Positions 24,953 through 35,270 of a DNA stretch of 64,000 bases are shown here, piece after piece. Within the stretch, counting starts at the first letter, position 1. Each line of letters opens with the position of its first letter. Where the stretch lies: contig NZ_FXBM01000001.1 of the NCBI RefSeq assembly GCF_900177245.1, positions 992,001 to 1,056,000 on the forward strand, read 5' to 3'. The stretch comes from Rathayibacter oskolensis. GTDB lineage: Bacteria; Actinomycetota; Actinomycetes; Actinomycetales; Microbacteriaceae. The notes below the pieces were generated by a model. It was not told the origin of the DNA. It did not search any database and saw only the letters and a program-made list of their open reading frames with translations. The position numbers and the translations under genes are program-made.

Positions 24953-26611
24953 GTGACTCCCGAACAGCTCGCCGCCTCCCTGCACGCCCTCGTCCTCGAC
25001 TCCGTGCAGCGACGAGGCAGCGACGCCGAGGTCGAGCTCGCGGACGTCGTGCTCGAGCGGCCCAAGAACCGCGACCACGGCGACTGGGCGTCCAACATCG
25101 CGATGAAGCTCGCCAAGAAGGCCGGCGCGAACCCGCGCGAGCTCGCCGCCGAGCTCGCCGAGGGCCTCCTGGCCGTCGACGGTGTCGCCTCGGTCGAGGT
25201 CGCCGGCCCGGGCTTCCTGAACGTGCGCCTGGATGCGGCGGCGGCCGGTGCGCTGGCCGGTGTCATCGTCGACGCGGGGGAGTCGTACGGCACCGGCTCC
25301 CTCTACTCCGGCGTGCGGATGAACCTCGAGTTCGTCTCGGCCAACCCCACCGGCCCGATCCACATCGGCGGAACCCGCTGGGCGGCCGTCGGCGACAGCC
25401 TGGCGCGGGTGCTCATCGCGCAGGGCGCGGAGGTCACCCGCGAGTACTACTTCAACGACCACGGTGCCCAGATCGACCGCTTCACCCGCAGCCTCGTCGC
25501 CGCGCACCACGGCGAGCCGACCCCCGAGGACGGCTACGGCGGGGCCTACATCGCCGACATCGCCGCTCGAGTCGTCGCCGCGTACCCGGGCGACCTCTCC
25601 ACGCTGCCGGAGGCCGAGCTGCACGAGACCTTCCGGTCGATCGGGGTCGAGCTGATGTTCGGCGAGATCAAGCAGAGCCTGCACGAGTTCGGAGTCGACT
25701 TCGACGTCTACTTCCACGAGAACTCGCTGCACGAGTCGCGGGCCGTCGAGCGCGCGATCGCGCGCCTCCGCGAGCTCGGCCACATCTTCGAGGCCGACGG
25801 GGCGACCTGGCTGCGCACCACCGACTTCGGCGACGACCGCGACCGGGTCATCATCAAGAGCGACGGAGAGGCCGCCTACATCGCGGGCGATCTCGCCTAC
25901 TACCTCGACAAGCGCGAGCGCGGCTTCGACCGGGCCATCATCATGCTCGGCGCCGATCACCACGGCTACATCGGCCGAATGATGGCGATGTGCGCGGCCT
26001 TCGGGGACGTCCCCGGCGTCAACCTCGAGATCCTCATCGGGCAGCTCGTGAACCTGATCCGCGACGGTCAGGCGATGCGGATGTCCAAGCGCGCGGGCAC
26101 CGTGGTCACGATGGAGGATCTCGTGGAGGCGGTGGGGGTCGACGCCGCGCGGTACTCGCTGGTGCGCTCCTCCGCCGACTCGACGCTCGACATCGACCTC
26201 GACCTGCTGACCAAGCGCAGCAACGACAACCCCGTCTACTACGTCCAGTACGCGCACGCCCGCACCCGCCAGGTGTCCGCGAAGGCCCTGGGCTCCGGTG
26301 TTCCCCGCGAGCCCTTCTCGCCCGAGACGCTGGTGCACCCCACCGAGTCGGCGCTGCTCGGGGGCCTCCAGGAGTTCCCGCGGATCATCGCGCACGCCGC
26401 GGAGCTGCGCGAGCCGCACCGCATCGCCCGCTACCTCGAGGAGATCGCCGGGCTGTACCACCGCTGGTACGACAACTGCCGGGTGGTCCCGCAGGGGGAC
26501 GATCCGATCGAGGCCGTGCACTCGACCCGCCTCCGCCTGAACGAGGCCACCGGTCAGGTGCTCCGCAACGGGCTCACGCTGCTCGGCGTCACCGCTCCGG
26601 ACCGGATGTGA
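24953..26611 (+). CDS. argS: Arginyl-tRNA synthetase
   Basis: A 552-residue class I aminoacyl-tRNA synthetase. It has an N-terminal Add-1 tRNA-binding domain, the HIGH-type motif [12 protein letters not shown], the KMSKS-type motif [11 protein letters not shown] and a C-terminal DALR anticodon-binding domain. It charges tRNA-Arg, one of which is encoded 1.5 kb upstream. GTG start, leaderless. Its stop overlaps the DUF2993 start. Confidence 0.97.
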   Translation: MTPEQLAASLHALVLDSVQRRGSDAEVELADVVLERPKNRDHGDWASNIAMKLAKKAGANPRELAAELAEGLLAVDGVASVEVAGPGFLNVRLDAAAAGALAGVIVDAGESYGTGSLYSGVRMNLEFVSANPTGPIHIGGTRWAAVGDSLARVLIAQGAEVTREYYFNDHGAQIDRFTRSLVAAHHGEPTPEDGYGGAYIADIAARVVAAYPGDLSTLPEAELHETFRSIGVELMFGEIKQSLHEFGVDFDVYFHENSLHESRAVERAIARLRELGHIFEADGATWLRTTDFGDDRDRVIIKSDGEAAYIAGDLAYYLDKRERGFDRAIIMLGADHHGYIGRMMAMCAAFGDVPGVNLEILIGQLVNLIRDGQAMRMSKRAGTVVTMEDLVEAVGVDAARYSLVRSSADSTLDIDLDLLTKRSNDNPVYYVQYAHARTRQVSAKALGSGVPREPFSPETLVHPTESALLGGLQEFPRIIAHAAELREPHRIARYLEEIAGLYHRWYDNCRVVPQGDDPIEAVHSTRLRLNEATGQVLRNGLTLLGVTAPDRM

Positions 26612-27384
26612 GCACCGCGGACGCGGGACGCCCCCGTCGCGGGCGCCGGATCGCGATCATCGCCGCGATCGTCCTGGTGCTGCTCGTGGTGGCGGCGGTC
26701 GTCGGCGACGCGGTGGCCCGGCGGGCCGTCGCCGATCAGGCCGCGGCGAGCATCCGGGAGGCGCTCTCGCTGCCCGAGGACCACCCGGTCTCGGTCGACG
26801 TGGCCGGCTGGGCGGTGCTGCCGCAGCTGCTGGCGGGCCGCCTCGACCGGCTCGACGTCCGGAGCGACGCGGTCGGCTTCGGCGATCTCACCGGAGACGT
26901 CGACGCGACCCTCGAGGGCGTGCCTGCCAGCGGCACCGGGCCGCTCGACTCCGGCACGGCGTCCGTCGCCCTGGACGCCGCCTCCGTCGGCGACCTGGTG
27001 GCTGCGCGCAGCGAAGTGCCGATCGACGGCGTGACGCTCGACCCTCCGCTCGTGCGCGTGAACACCTCGGTCGAGGTCCTCGGTCTGACCCTCGCTGCGG
27101 GAGTGGGGATCGAGCTCGGAGCGGCCGACGGCGCCATCGAGCTCACCCCGTCGGAGGTCACGGTCGCCGGCACGACTCTGACCGCGGCCGACGTCGAGGA
27201 GCGCTTCGGCGGTGTTGCCGACGGCCTGCTCTCTCCGCGCTCGGTCTGCATCGCCGACTCGATCCCGCGGGGGCTCTCGCTCACCGAGGCCACGGTCTCG
27301 GCGGAGTCGCTGGACACCGTGTTCGCGCTCTCGCCGACCTTCCTCAGCGATCCCGCGCAGCAGGAGACGGGCACCTGCCCCTGA
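26608..27384 (+). CDS. DUF2993 (LmeA-like) membrane-anchored lipid-binding protein
   Basis: A 258-residue protein. A basic N-terminus (RPRRGRR) and one membrane helix ([23 protein letters not shown]) are followed by an extracytoplasmic DUF2993 domain. The domain contains [30 protein letters not shown] and a C-terminal [13 protein letters not shown] segment. In mycobacteria the family member LmeA binds phospholipid and supports lipomannan maturation; a similar envelope role here is inferred. The GTG overlaps argS as ATGTGA. Confidence 0.85.
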   Translation: MSTADAGRPRRGRRIAIIAAIVLVLLVVAAVVGDAVARRAVADQAAASIREALSLPEDHPVSVDVAGWAVLPQLLAGRLDRLDVRSDAVGFGDLTGDVDATLEGVPASGTGPLDSGTASVALDAASVGDLVAARSEVPIDGVTLDPPLVRVNTSVEVLGLTLAAGVGIELGAADGAIELTPSEVTVAGTTLTAADVEERFGGVADGLLSPRSVCIADSIPRGLSLTEATVSAESLDTVFALSPTFLSDPAQQETGTCP

Positions 27385-27407
27385 CCCGGCCCTCCGCACT
27401 CGACCGG

Positions 27408-27413
27408 TAGGAT
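27408..27413 (+). promoter_or_regulatory. -10 hexamer TAGGAT before the lysA leader
   Basis: TAGGAT ends 9 nt before a GTG that opens a 30-codon upstream ORF, and about 130 nt before lysA. Confidence 0.5.
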
Positions 27414-27422
27414 CGGAGACCT

Positions 27423-27515
27423 GTGCCGGCGGTCTGCGCTGGACGAACACTGACAGCACCCTCAACGAACTTGCTGGCTTCAGGGGTCAATCCGGACTCG
27501 CTCGCCACGCAGTGA
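27423..27515 (+). CDS. Putative leader peptide ORF upstream of lysA-hom-thrC-thrB
   Basis: A 30-codon ORF from GTG 27423, spaced from TAGGAT as the leaderless genes here are. It ends 31 nt before lysA. The peptide contains four threonines (RTLTAPSTN, LATQ) and no lysine, and uses codons rare in the neighbours (cga, aca, gca, tca, ttg). It could attenuate an operon ending in threonine genes, but no clear alternate hairpins were worked out; it may also be chance. Confidence 0.35.
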   Translation: MPAVCAGRTLTAPSTNLLASGVNPDSLATQ

Positions 27516-27546
27516 CGCTCCCACTCTCTCCTGTGAGGTCTCACCC

Positions 27547-28986
27547 GTGGAAAACGACGACGCGCCCGTCCGCGCCCCGCGTCATCCGCTCGCGCCCGAC
27601 TGGCTCCTCACGCCCGACGATGCGAACGCGCTCGTCGACGGCGTCTGGTCGGGCGGGACGGTGCGCGACGACGAGGGTGCCCTGACGGTCGCGGGCATCG
27701 CGGCCTCCGATCTCGCCGAGCGGTTCGGCACTCCTCTCTACGTCCTCGACGAGGACGATGCTCGTCGCAGAGCGGCCGCGATGCGGGACGCGTTCGCCCG
27801 CGAGCTCGCCCGCATCGGAACGGGAGTGACCGTCTACTACGCGGGCAAGGCGTTCCTCTCGACCGAGGTCGCCCGCTGGATGCGCGACGAGGGTCTGAGC
27901 ATCGACCTCTCGAGCGGAGGCGAGCTCGCCGTCGCGCTCGCCGCCGGTGTGGATCCGGCCAGGACGGGCCTGCACGGCAACAACAAGTCGCTCGCCGAGA
28001 TCGAGCGCGCGGTCGAGGTGGGAGTGGGCACGATCGTCCTCGACAGCCCGATCGAGATCGAGCGGGTCGCCGCGGCCGCCGAACGCCTCGGACGCGTCCA
28101 GGCGGTGCGGCTGCGCGTGAACAGCGGAGTGCACGCGCACACTCACGAGTTCCTCGCGACCGCGCACGAGGACCAGAAGTTCGGCCTCGCGCTCGCCGAC
28201 TGCCCGGACGCGGTCGCGCACATTCGCTCGCACGCGAGCCTGCGCTTCCTCGGCCTGCACTGCCACATCGGCTCGCAGATCTTCGGGTCCGCGGGGTTCG
28301 CGGAGTCGGCGTCGCGCCTCCTCGACGTGCACGCCGCGCTGCTGGCCGACGGCGACGTCCCCGAGCTGAACCTCGGCGGCGGCTTCGGCATCGCCTACAC
28401 GAGCGTCGACGACCCCACCCCGATCGACGAGATCGCCGCTGCCATCGCCGACGCCGTCTCCGAGCAGTGCGCGCGCCGGGGGATCCCTGTGCCGCACATC
28501 GCGATCGAGCCGGGTCGCTCGCTGATCGGCCCGTCGGGACTGACGCTGTACGAGGTCGGCACGATCAAGGACGTCGTCGTCGGCGGAGCCGGAGCGACGG
28601 CCGTGCGCCGGTACGTCAGCGTCGACGGCGGGATGAGCGACAACGCCCGGCCCGCTCTCTACGGTGCCGACTACACCGCACGGATCGCGAACCGCTCCTC
28701 CGACGCCGAGCCCGCGCTCGTGCGCGTCGCCGGCAAGCACTGCGAGTCGGGCGACATCGTCGTGCACGACGACTTCCTCCCGGCCGACGTGCAGCCCGGC
28801 GACCTCCTCGCGGTGGCCGCGACCGGCGCCTACTGCTGGTCGCTCTCGAGCAACTACAACTACCTCGGTCGTCCTCCCGTCGTCGCCGTGCGCGACGGCG
28901 TCGCCCGCGTGATCGTGCGCGGCGAGACCGAGGAGGACCTCCTCCGCCGCGATGCCGGCATCGAACGAAAGGCCATCCTCCGATGA
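27547..28986 (+). CDS. lysA: Diaminopimelate decarboxylase
   Basis: A 479-residue fold-III PLP enzyme making L-lysine from meso-DAP. The PLP lysine is K101 (YYAGKAFLS). Other landmarks are GLHCHIGSQI, the glycine-rich NLGGGFGIAY phosphate loop, EPGRSL and the partner-subunit catalytic Cys in GKHCESGD. GTG start with GAGG about 10 nt before. Its stop overlaps hom (ATGA), opening the run lysA-hom-thrC-thrB. Confidence 0.97.
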   Translation: MENDDAPVRAPRHPLAPDWLLTPDDANALVDGVWSGGTVRDDEGALTVAGIAASDLAERFGTPLYVLDEDDARRRAAAMRDAFARELARIGTGVTVYYAGKAFLSTEVARWMRDEGLSIDLSSGGELAVALAAGVDPARTGLHGNNKSLAEIERAVEVGVGTIVLDSPIEIERVAAAAERLGRVQAVRLRVNSGVHAHTHEFLATAHEDQKFGLALADCPDAVAHIRSHASLRFLGLHCHIGSQIFGSAGFAESASRLLDVHAALLADGDVPELNLGGGFGIAYTSVDDPTPIDEIAAAIADAVSEQCARRGIPVPHIAIEPGRSLIGPSGLTLYEVGTIKDVVVGGAGATAVRRYVSVDGGMSDNARPALYGADYTARIANRSSDAEPALVRVAGKHCESGDIVVHDDFLPADVQPGDLLAVAATGAYCWSLSSNYNYLGRPPVVAVRDGVARVIVRGETEEDLLRRDAGIERKAILR

Positions 28987-30329
28987 TCGAGTACCGCAGC
29001 CTCCGAGTCGCCCTGCTGGGCGCCGGATCCGTCGGTGCCCAGGTCGCGCGCCTCCTGCTCGACCACGGCGACGAGCTCGCCCAGCGCGTGGGGGCGCCGC
29101 TGGAGCTCGCCGGTGTTGCCGTCAGGGACCTCGACGCACCGCGCACCGCCGACATCCCCCGCGAGTACCTCACGACCGACGCCGAGGCGCTGATCCTGGG
29201 TGCCGACATCGTGGTCGAGCTGATCGGCGGGCTCGAGCCGGCGCGCAGCTACATCCTGAAGGCGATCTCCTCCGGAGCGGACGTGATCACCGCCAACAAG
29301 GCGCTGCTCGCCGCGCACGGCAACGAGCTGTTCGAGGCGGCCGATCAGGTGGGCGCGCAGCTGAACTACGAGGCGGCCGTGGCCGGGGCGATCCCGATCA
29401 TCCGCCCCTTGCGCGACAGCCTCGCCGGTGACCGGGTGCACCGAATCCTCGGCATCGTGAACGGCACGACCAACTACATCCTCGACCGGATGGACACCGA
29501 GCACTCCTCGCTCGAGGACGCCCTCGCTCGGGCGACCGAGCTCGGCTACGCCGAGGCCGATCCCACCGCCGACATCGAGGGGTACGACGCGGCCCAGAAG
29601 GCGGCCATCCTCGCCCGCCTCGCGTTCCACACCGACGTACCGGTGACCCTCGTGCACCGCGAGGGCATCACCGGGATCACCAAGCAGCAGATCGACCAGG
29701 CCCGCGACAGCGGCTACGTCGTCAAGCTCCTCGCGATCTGCGAGCGCCTGGTCGACGCGAAGACGGGGGAGGAGGGCGTCTCGGCCCGCGTCTACCCGGC
29801 GCTCGTGCACCGCTCCCACCCGCTCGCCGCCGTCCACGGCGCGAACAACGCGGTCTTCGTCGAGGCCGAGGCCGCCGGCAGCCTGATGTTCTACGGAGCG
29901 GGCGCCGGCGGGATCGAGACCGCCTCGGCCGTCCTCGGCGACGTCGTCTCGGCCGCGCGCCGCCACGTCGTCGGCGGTCCCGGTCTCGTGACCAGCGCGA
30001 GCTCCGGGCTCCCCGTCCTGCCGATCGGTCATGTGACGACCCGCTACCAGGTGACGCTCGAGGTCCTCGACCGCCCCGGTGTGCTCGCGCAGATCGCCGG
30101 CGTGTTCGCCGACCACCTCGTCTCGGTCGAGACGCTCGTGCAGACGCCGCCTTCCGTCGATCCGCTCGACGACGCCCCGGCCGGTCCGGAGCGTCGCGAG
30201 CCGACCGCTACCCTGGTGATCGGCACGCACGCCGCGGCGGAGTCCGATCTGGCGGCCACCGTCACCGCCCTCCACTCCCACGAGTTCGTCGGCGCCGTGA
30301 CGTCTGTTCTACGAGTTGAAGGAGCCTGA
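28983..30329 (+). CDS. hom: Homoserine dehydrogenase
   Basis: A 448-residue enzyme reducing aspartate semialdehyde to homoserine, the branch point to threonine and methionine. It has an N-terminal Rossmann motif [25 protein letters not shown], the catalytic-domain segment [14 protein letters not shown] and [26 protein letters not shown]-terminal ACT domain (about 355-448, [20 protein letters not shown]) is expected to bind threonine for feedback control. ATG at 28983 coupled to lysA by ATGA. Confidence 0.97.
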   Translation: MIEYRSLRVALLGAGSVGAQVARLLLDHGDELAQRVGAPLELAGVAVRDLDAPRTADIPREYLTTDAEALILGADIVVELIGGLEPARSYILKAISSGADVITANKALLAAHGNELFEAADQVGAQLNYEAAVAGAIPIIRPLRDSLAGDRVHRILGIVNGTTNYILDRMDTEHSSLEDALARATELGYAEADPTADIEGYDAAQKAAILARLAFHTDVPVTLVHREGITGITKQQIDQARDSGYVVKLLAICERLVDAKTGEEGVSARVYPALVHRSHPLAAVHGANNAVFVEAEAAGSLMFYGAGAGGIETASAVLGDVVSAARRHVVGGPGLVTSASSGLPVLPIGHVTTRYQVTLEVLDRPGVLAQIAGVFADHLVSVETLVQTPPSVDPLDDAPAGPERREPTATLVIGTHAAAESDLAATVTALHSHEFVGAVTSVLRVEGA

Positions 30330-30330
30330 G

Positions 30331-31407
30331 ATGGCCAAGCAGTGGCGCGGAGTCCTGCACGAGTACGCGGACCGCCTCGACATCACCGAGGCGACGCCGG
30401 TCATCACGCTCGGCGAGGGCGGCACGCCGCTCATCCCGGCTCCGGCCCTCTCCGCCCGCACGGGCGCCACGGTCTGGGTCAAGTACGAGGGCATGAACCC
30501 GACCGGATCCTTCAAGGACCGCGGCATGACCATGGCGATCTCGAAGGCCGTCGAGCACGGCGCGAAGGCCGTCATCTGCGCGTCGACCGGCAACACGTCC
30601 GCCTCGGCCGCCGCCTACGCGACGCACGCCGGCATCACCGCCGCCGTGCTGGTGCCGGAGGGCAAGATCGCGCTCGGCAAGCTGAGCCAGGCGATCGCGC
30701 ACAACGCGCAGCTCCTGCAGGTGCAGGGCAACTTCGACGACTGCCTCGACATCGCCCGCGACCTCGCGAAGAACTACCCGGTGCACCTGGTCAACTCGGT
30801 GAACCCCGACCGCATCGCGGGCCAGAAGACGGCCGCCTACGAGGTCGTCGAGGTTCTCGGAGACGCCCCCGACTTCCACATCGTCCCCGTCGGCAACGCG
30901 GGCAACTACACCGCCTACTTCCGCGGCTACTCCGAGGAGCTCGAGCGCGGCGCGACGACGCGCCTCCCGCGCATGTTCGGCTTCCAGGCCGAGGGGTCGG
31001 CCCCGATCGTCCACGGAGCCCCCGTCCGCCACCCCGAGACGATCGCGAGCGCCATCCGCATCGGAAACCCCGCCTCGTGGGAGCTCGCGCTGAACGCGCG
31101 CAGCGTGAGCGACGGGTACTTCGGCGCGATCAGCGACGAGAAGATCCTCGAGGCCTACCGCCTCCTCGCCGGAGAGGTCGGCATCTTCGTCGAGCCCGCC
31201 TCCGCCATCAGTGTGGCCGGCCTCCTCGAGCGCTCGGAGGCGGGCGCGATCCCGAAGGGCGCCACCGTCGTGCTGACGGTCACGGGCCACGGCCTGAAGG
31301 ACCCCCAGTGGGCCCTCCGCACCGCCGACGGCGCCGACATCACGCCGACCGTCGTCCCCGTCGACACCACCGCGATCGCGGGCGTGCTGGGGCTGGCCGG
31401 CGCATGA
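30331..31407 (+). CDS. thrC: Threonine synthase
   Basis: A 358-residue PLP enzyme converting O-phosphohomoserine to threonine. K62 in [11 protein letters not shown] binds PLP, and a [10 protein letters not shown] phosphate-binding loop and [15 protein letters not shown] are present. The ATG at 30331 is preferred over 30316 because AAGGAG lies 6 nt before it and [16 protein letters not shown] is the family N-terminus. thrB overlaps its stop. Confidence 0.97.
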   Translation: MAKQWRGVLHEYADRLDITEATPVITLGEGGTPLIPAPALSARTGATVWVKYEGMNPTGSFKDRGMTMAISKAVEHGAKAVICASTGNTSASAAAYATHAGITAAVLVPEGKIALGKLSQAIAHNAQLLQVQGNFDDCLDIARDLAKNYPVHLVNSVNPDRIAGQKTAAYEVVEVLGDAPDFHIVPVGNAGNYTAYFRGYSEELERGATTRLPRMFGFQAEGSAPIVHGAPVRHPETIASAIRIGNPASWELALNARSVSDGYFGAISDEKILEAYRLLAGEVGIFVEPASAISVAGLLERSEAGAIPKGATVVLTVTGHGLKDPQWALRTADGADITPTVVPVDTTAIAGVLGLAGA

Positions 31408-32360
31408 CCTCGGCGGTTCCCGTCGGCCGCACCGTCCACGTCAAGGTCCCCGCGACCTCGGCGAACCTCGGCCCCGGGTTCGACACGCTCGGGCTGGCGC
31501 TCTCGTCCTACGACGAGCTCGACGTGACCGCCGTCGCCGCCTCCGGTGCCCGGGTGACCGTGCACGGAGTGGGCGAGGGCGAGGTGCCGACCGATGAGAC
31601 GAACCTGGTGGTCCAGGCCATCATCTACACCTTCAAGGATCAGCACCAGGAGATGCCCGGCATCGAGGTGATCGCGCGGAACATCATCCCGCACGGCCGC
31701 GGGATGGGATCCTCCGGAGCCGCGATCGTCTCGGGGATCATGGCTGCCAAGGGCCTGCTCGACGGGATCGTCTCGCTCGACGCCGACGACCTCCTCCGCA
31801 TCGCCACCGAGATGGAGGGGCATCCCGACAACGTCGCGCCCGCGCTGTTCGGCGGACTCACCATCGCGTGGGTCGAACCGGATGCGGCGGGGACGGCCGA
31901 GACTCCGCTCCGCCCGCGATCGAAGCGGCTGATGGTGCACCGCGGAGTGTCGCCGGTCGTCTTCGTGCCCGAGCACACCATGTCCACCAAGCTCGCGCGG
32001 TCCCTGCAGCCGCAGAGCGTGCCGCACGAGGACGCGGTCTTCAACGTCTCGCGCTCGTCGCTGCTCATCGCCGCCCTGATCCAGAGCCCGGAGCTGCTGT
32101 TCGCGGCCACCGAGGACAAGCTGCACCAGAACTACCGAGCGGCGGCGATGCCGCAGACGTCGGAGCTCATCGCCCTGCTGCGCTCGCACGGCTACGCGGC
32201 CGTCGTCTCCGGGGCGGGACCGAGCGTCCTGGTGCTGTGCAGCGACCCCGCGCAGCGTCTCGCCGCCGCCGATCTCGTCGAGAAAGAGGCAGGCACACCG
32301 TGGCGCGCCCACATGCTGGCCGTCGACTTCAAGGGTGCTACAGTGGGGATCGCATCCTGA
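31404..32360 (+). CDS. thrB: Homoserine kinase
   Basis: A 318-residue GHMP kinase phosphorylating homoserine for ThrC. It has the N-terminal [19 protein letters not shown], the ATP loop [17 protein letters not shown] and a C-terminal [12 protein letters not shown]. The ATG overlaps the thrC stop (ATGA). Last gene of the aspartate-family run, with rho 249 nt downstream. Confidence 0.97.
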   Translation: MTSAVPVGRTVHVKVPATSANLGPGFDTLGLALSSYDELDVTAVAASGARVTVHGVGEGEVPTDETNLVVQAIIYTFKDQHQEMPGIEVIARNIIPHGRGMGSSGAAIVSGIMAAKGLLDGIVSLDADDLLRIATEMEGHPDNVAPALFGGLTIAWVEPDAAGTAETPLRPRSKRLMVHRGVSPVVFVPEHTMSTKLARSLQPQSVPHEDAVFNVSRSSLLIAALIQSPELLFAATEDKLHQNYRAAAMPQTSELIALLRSHGYAAVVSGAGPSVLVLCSDPAQRLAAADLVEKEAGTPWRAHMLAVDFKGATVGIAS

Positions 32361-32609
32361 GGAACCGCGTAACGAGCGGAATCTGTCCGAAGGATCGTCC
32401 CGATAACCACGGCCATCGAATCGTGTGAAGGGCGCCCGTCCTGCTCCTCTTGCAGATCGGCGTCCGGTTGTCCGGCTTCTTCCGCGCTCTTCGCGGCCTG
32501 CGGCGGGAACAACCGAGAGCATCGCGTGGATCAGAACACGCGATGGAACCGCACGGTCGATGAGCTCTCCCGGTGAGCACTCGCTCCCGGAGGGAAGGAA
32601 CCCTCTCCA
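32361..32609 (+). other. rho leader region
   Basis: A 249-nt stretch between thrB and rho without a convincing gene. A GTG-started frame from 32425 runs past the rho start but shows no coding signature. Long rho leaders are often the site of rho autoregulation; nothing specific is recognised here. Confidence 0.4.
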
Positions 32610-35093
32610 GTGACAGATGTCAACACCCACGGCCCGGCCGTGGACTCCAGCGCCGATCTCTCGGCCCTCCGCGTCGCGGAGCTCCAGGCGCTCGCCACGA
32701 GCCTCGGCCTTGGCGGCGCCTCCAAGCTCCGCAAGGGCGAGCTCGTGCAGGCGATCTCCGCTCTCCGCGACGGTGTCGCGGCCGCCGAGGCAGTGCCCAC
32801 TGAGGCCGTGCTCGCCGTCGACGCAGCCGGCAGCGAGGCCGAGCCGGCCGATGTGATCGAGCAGAGCACGCCGGTCCTCGACGCGCCCGTCGAGTCGCCG
32901 CAGTCGCCCACCGAGACGTCCGAGGCCGACACCGCCGACGTCCTCGAGCAGGCCGCCCCGACGGCCGAGGAGGCGCCGGCGCCCGACGCCGACGCCGCGC
33001 CTGTCGAGTCGGCGCAGGTCGACCCCGCACCCGCCGAGCCGGCGGCCGTCGAGTCGGCTCCCATCGAGTCGGCTCCCGAATCGGCTCCCGTCGAGTCGGC
33101 CCCGGCCGACATCGAGACGCCTGCTGCCGCCGAGCGCGCTCCGCGCCGTCGTGCGTCTCGTCGCGCCTCCAGCGGCACTGTCGCCGCGGGCGAGCACGTC
33201 AACATCGAGGGCGGGAGCGGCGTCGAGTCGCTCATCCCCGACCTCCCGGTCATCGAGCCGGCCGCCGAAGCCGACCAGGCTCCCAGGACGGTCATCGACA
33301 TCGAGCTGCCCAACGGCCCCGAGACCGGCGACTCCTCCCGCGACGGCGGTCAGCGCGAGCGTCGCGGCCGCCGCCGCAGCCGTGGCGGCAGCGCCGAGCA
33401 GGCCGACACCGCAGAGGTTGCGTCCGACGACGCCGTCGAGGCCCCCGAGGCGGAGGCGCCTGCAGAGCAGCAGGACACCGCCGAGCAGGACTCGAACGAC
33501 CAGCAGGGCCAGAGCGATCAGCAGGGCCAGAACGACCAGCAGGGCCAAAGCGACCAGCAGGGCCAGAACGACCAGCAGAGTTCCGGCCGAGGTCGCAACC
33601 GCCGCAACCGCAACCGCAGCCGCGGTGACGACCGCCAGGCGAACGACGGCGGCCAGCAGAACGGTCAGGGCAACCAGGGCCAGAACGGTCAGGGAGGCAG
33701 CCAGCCCGCGAACGGGCAGAACGCCGGCAACCAGAACACGTCGGGCCAGAACGGTCAGAACAACCAGAACGCCCAGAGCAACCAGCAGTCGAACGCGCAG
33801 GGCGGCAACGGCCAGCCCCAGAACGGCCAGCAGGCCGACGGCGAGGACGGCCGTCGCAGCCGGTACCGCGACCGCAAGCGCCGCGGCGGCGCGGTCGGTG
33901 ACGACTTCGAGCCCGAGATCGGCGAGGACGACGTCCTCATCCCGGTCGCCGGCATCCTCGACGTCCTCGACAACTACGCGTTCGTCCGGACCACCGGCTA
34001 CCTCCCCGGCGTCAGCGACGTCTACGTCTCGCTCGGCCAGGTCAAGAAGTACAACCTGCGCAAGGGCGACGCGGTCGTCGGCGCGATCCGTCAGCCCCGC
34101 GAGGGTGAGGGCGGCGGCCGCCAGAAGTACAACGCGATCGTCCGCGTCGACTCGATCAACGGCCAGACCGTCGAGGAGGCCGCCGCTCGAGTCGAGTTCC
34201 AGAAGCTCACCCCGCTCTACCCGACGGAGCGACTGCGCCTCGAGACGGAGCCGGGCAAGCTGACCCAGCGGATCATCGACCTCGTCGCTCCGATCGGCAA
34301 GGGCCAGCGCGGCCTCATCGTCGCTCCGCCCAAGGCGGGCAAGACGATCGTGCTGCAGCAGATCGCGAACGCGATCGTCCAGAACAACCCCGAGGTCCAC
34401 CTCATGGTCGTGCTGGTCGACGAGCGGCCCGAAGAGGTCACCGACATGCAGCGCACGGTGCGCGGTGAGGTCGTCGCCTCGACCTTCGACCGGCCGGCGG
34501 AGGACCACACCACGGTCGCCGAGCTCGCCATCGAGCGCGCCAAGCGCCTCGTCGAGCTGGGCCACGACGTCGTCGTGCTGCTCGACTCGATCACCCGTCT
34601 CGGTCGCGCCTACAACGTGACCGCCCCGGCCTCCGGCCGTGTCCTCTCGGGCGGAGTGGACGCCTCCGCGCTGTACCCGCCCAAGAAGTTCTTCGGCGCC
34701 GCGCGCAACATCGAGAACGGCGGCTCGCTCACCATCCTCGCGACGGCGCTCATCGAGACCGGCTCGAAGATGGACGAGGTGATCTTCGAGGAGTTCAAGG
34801 GCACCGGCAACATGGAGCTCCGCCTCTCGCGCCACCTGGCCGACAAGCGGATCTTCCCGGCGGTCGACGTGAACGCGTCGGGCACCCGTCGCGAGGAGAT
34901 GCTGCTCAGCCAGGACGAGGTCAAGATCACCTGGAAGCTGCGCCGTGCCCTCGCGGGCCTCGACCAGCAGCAGGCGCTCGAGATCATCCTGTCCCGCCTC
35001 AAGGAGACGTCCTCGAACGTCGAGTTCCTGATGCAGGTCTCGAAGTCGGCCGTCGGCCCGACCACCGCCGGTCACGGCAACGGCCACCACTAG
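32610..35093 (+). CDS. rho: Transcription termination factor Rho with a long Q/N-rich insert
   Basis: An 827-residue RNA-dependent hexameric ATPase, about twice the length of E. coli Rho. A SAP-like Rho_N helix domain (about 15-55) is followed by an acidic Ala/Glu-rich segment (60-200), an Arg-rich patch, and a Gln/Asn/Gly-rich basic segment (about 294-411). The cold-shock-like RNA-binding domain and the ATPase follow, with A572-PPKAGKT579 as Walker A. Actinobacterial Rhos often carry charged inserts, but the NDQQGQ/SDQQGQ repeats are striking. GTG start. Probably monocistronic, closed by a strong hairpin. Confidence 0.96.
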   Translation: MTDVNTHGPAVDSSADLSALRVAELQALATSLGLGGASKLRKGELVQAISALRDGVAAAEAVPTEAVLAVDAAGSEAEPADVIEQSTPVLDAPVESPQSPTETSEADTADVLEQAAPTAEEAPAPDADAAPVESAQVDPAPAEPAAVESAPIESAPESAPVESAPADIETPAAAERAPRRRASRRASSGTVAAGEHVNIEGGSGVESLIPDLPVIEPAAEADQAPRTVIDIELPNGPETGDSSRDGGQRERRGRRRSRGGSAEQADTAEVASDDAVEAPEAEAPAEQQDTAEQDSNDQQGQSDQQGQNDQQGQSDQQGQNDQQSSGRGRNRRNRNRSRGDDRQANDGGQQNGQGNQGQNGQGGSQPANGQNAGNQNTSGQNGQNNQNAQSNQQSNAQGGNGQPQNGQQADGEDGRRSRYRDRKRRGGAVGDDFEPEIGEDDVLIPVAGILDVLDNYAFVRTTGYLPGVSDVYVSLGQVKKYNLRKGDAVVGAIRQPREGEGGGRQKYNAIVRVDSINGQTVEEAAARVEFQKLTPLYPTERLRLETEPGKLTQRIIDLVAPIGKGQRGLIVAPPKAGKTIVLQQIANAIVQNNPEVHLMVVLVDERPEEVTDMQRTVRGEVVASTFDRPAEDHTTVAELAIERAKRLVELGHDVVVLLDSITRLGRAYNVTAPASGRVLSGGVDASALYPPKKFFGAARNIENGGSLTILATALIETGSKMDEVIFEEFKGTGNMELRLSRHLADKRIFPAVDVNASGTRREEMLLSQDEVKITWKLRRALAGLDQQQALEIILSRLKETSSNVEFLMQVSKSAVGPTTAGHGNGHH
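33495..33578 (+). repeat. 18-bp tandem repeat inside rho (NDQQGQ/SDQQGQ)
   Basis: Units AACGACCAGCAGGGCCAG and AGCGACCAGCAGGGCCAG alternate four times (33495-33566) with a partial fifth to 33578. They encode alternating NDQQGQ and SDQQGQ hexapeptides. Likely length-variable between strains. Confidence 0.9.
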
Positions 35094-35100
35094 CGCCCCG

Positions 35101-35139
35101 ACGTCCGCGGTCGCCCCCACCCGGGGCGACCGCGGACGT
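35101..35139 (+). terminator. rho intrinsic terminator
   Basis: A perfect 17-bp stem (35101-35117 with 35123-35139) closes on a 5-nt loop and is followed by a T run (35139-35142). It starts 8 nt after the rho stop, an apparently factor-independent end for the factor's own gene. Confidence 0.9.
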
Positions 35140-35196
35140 TTTCGCGTTCCCGGTCCGCAGCCGACCTCCCTCGCCCGTTTCTGCGGGCCGAGACTC

Positions 35197-35236
35197 TGCT
35201 GGTCGAGCAGCCCCCGCAGCGGGCGCATCGAGACCC
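35197..35236. repeat. Dispersed intergenic repeat, third copy
   Basis: CTGGTCGAGCAGCCCCCG followed by AGCGGGCGCATCGAGACCC. It matches the element at 11765-11804 with about 7 differences in 42 and lies between the rho terminator and prfA. Confidence 0.65.
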
Positions 35237-35270
35237 ACCCCACGACGAACACCCGGAAGCCAGGCCCCTC

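Noticed and set aside
24872-26521. Minus-strand extension of the lipoprotein gene across argS
   Set aside because: The signal peptide and leaderless promoter place the start at 24871; the rest is antisense to argS.
27414-27546. Lysine riboswitch upstream of lysA
   Set aside because: The leader is short and lacks the conserved L-box elements I would expect; a leader ORF is the better reading.
32425-32613. Upstream ORF overlapping the rho start
   Set aside because: No ribosome site, promoter spacing or coding signature supports it; kept only as a remark on the rho leader.
31155-35252. 1365-codon open frame on the minus strand opposite thrC, thrB and rho
   Set aside because: It is antisense to three clear genes, has the low-complexity composition expected from high-GC shadow frames and no recognisable domain.
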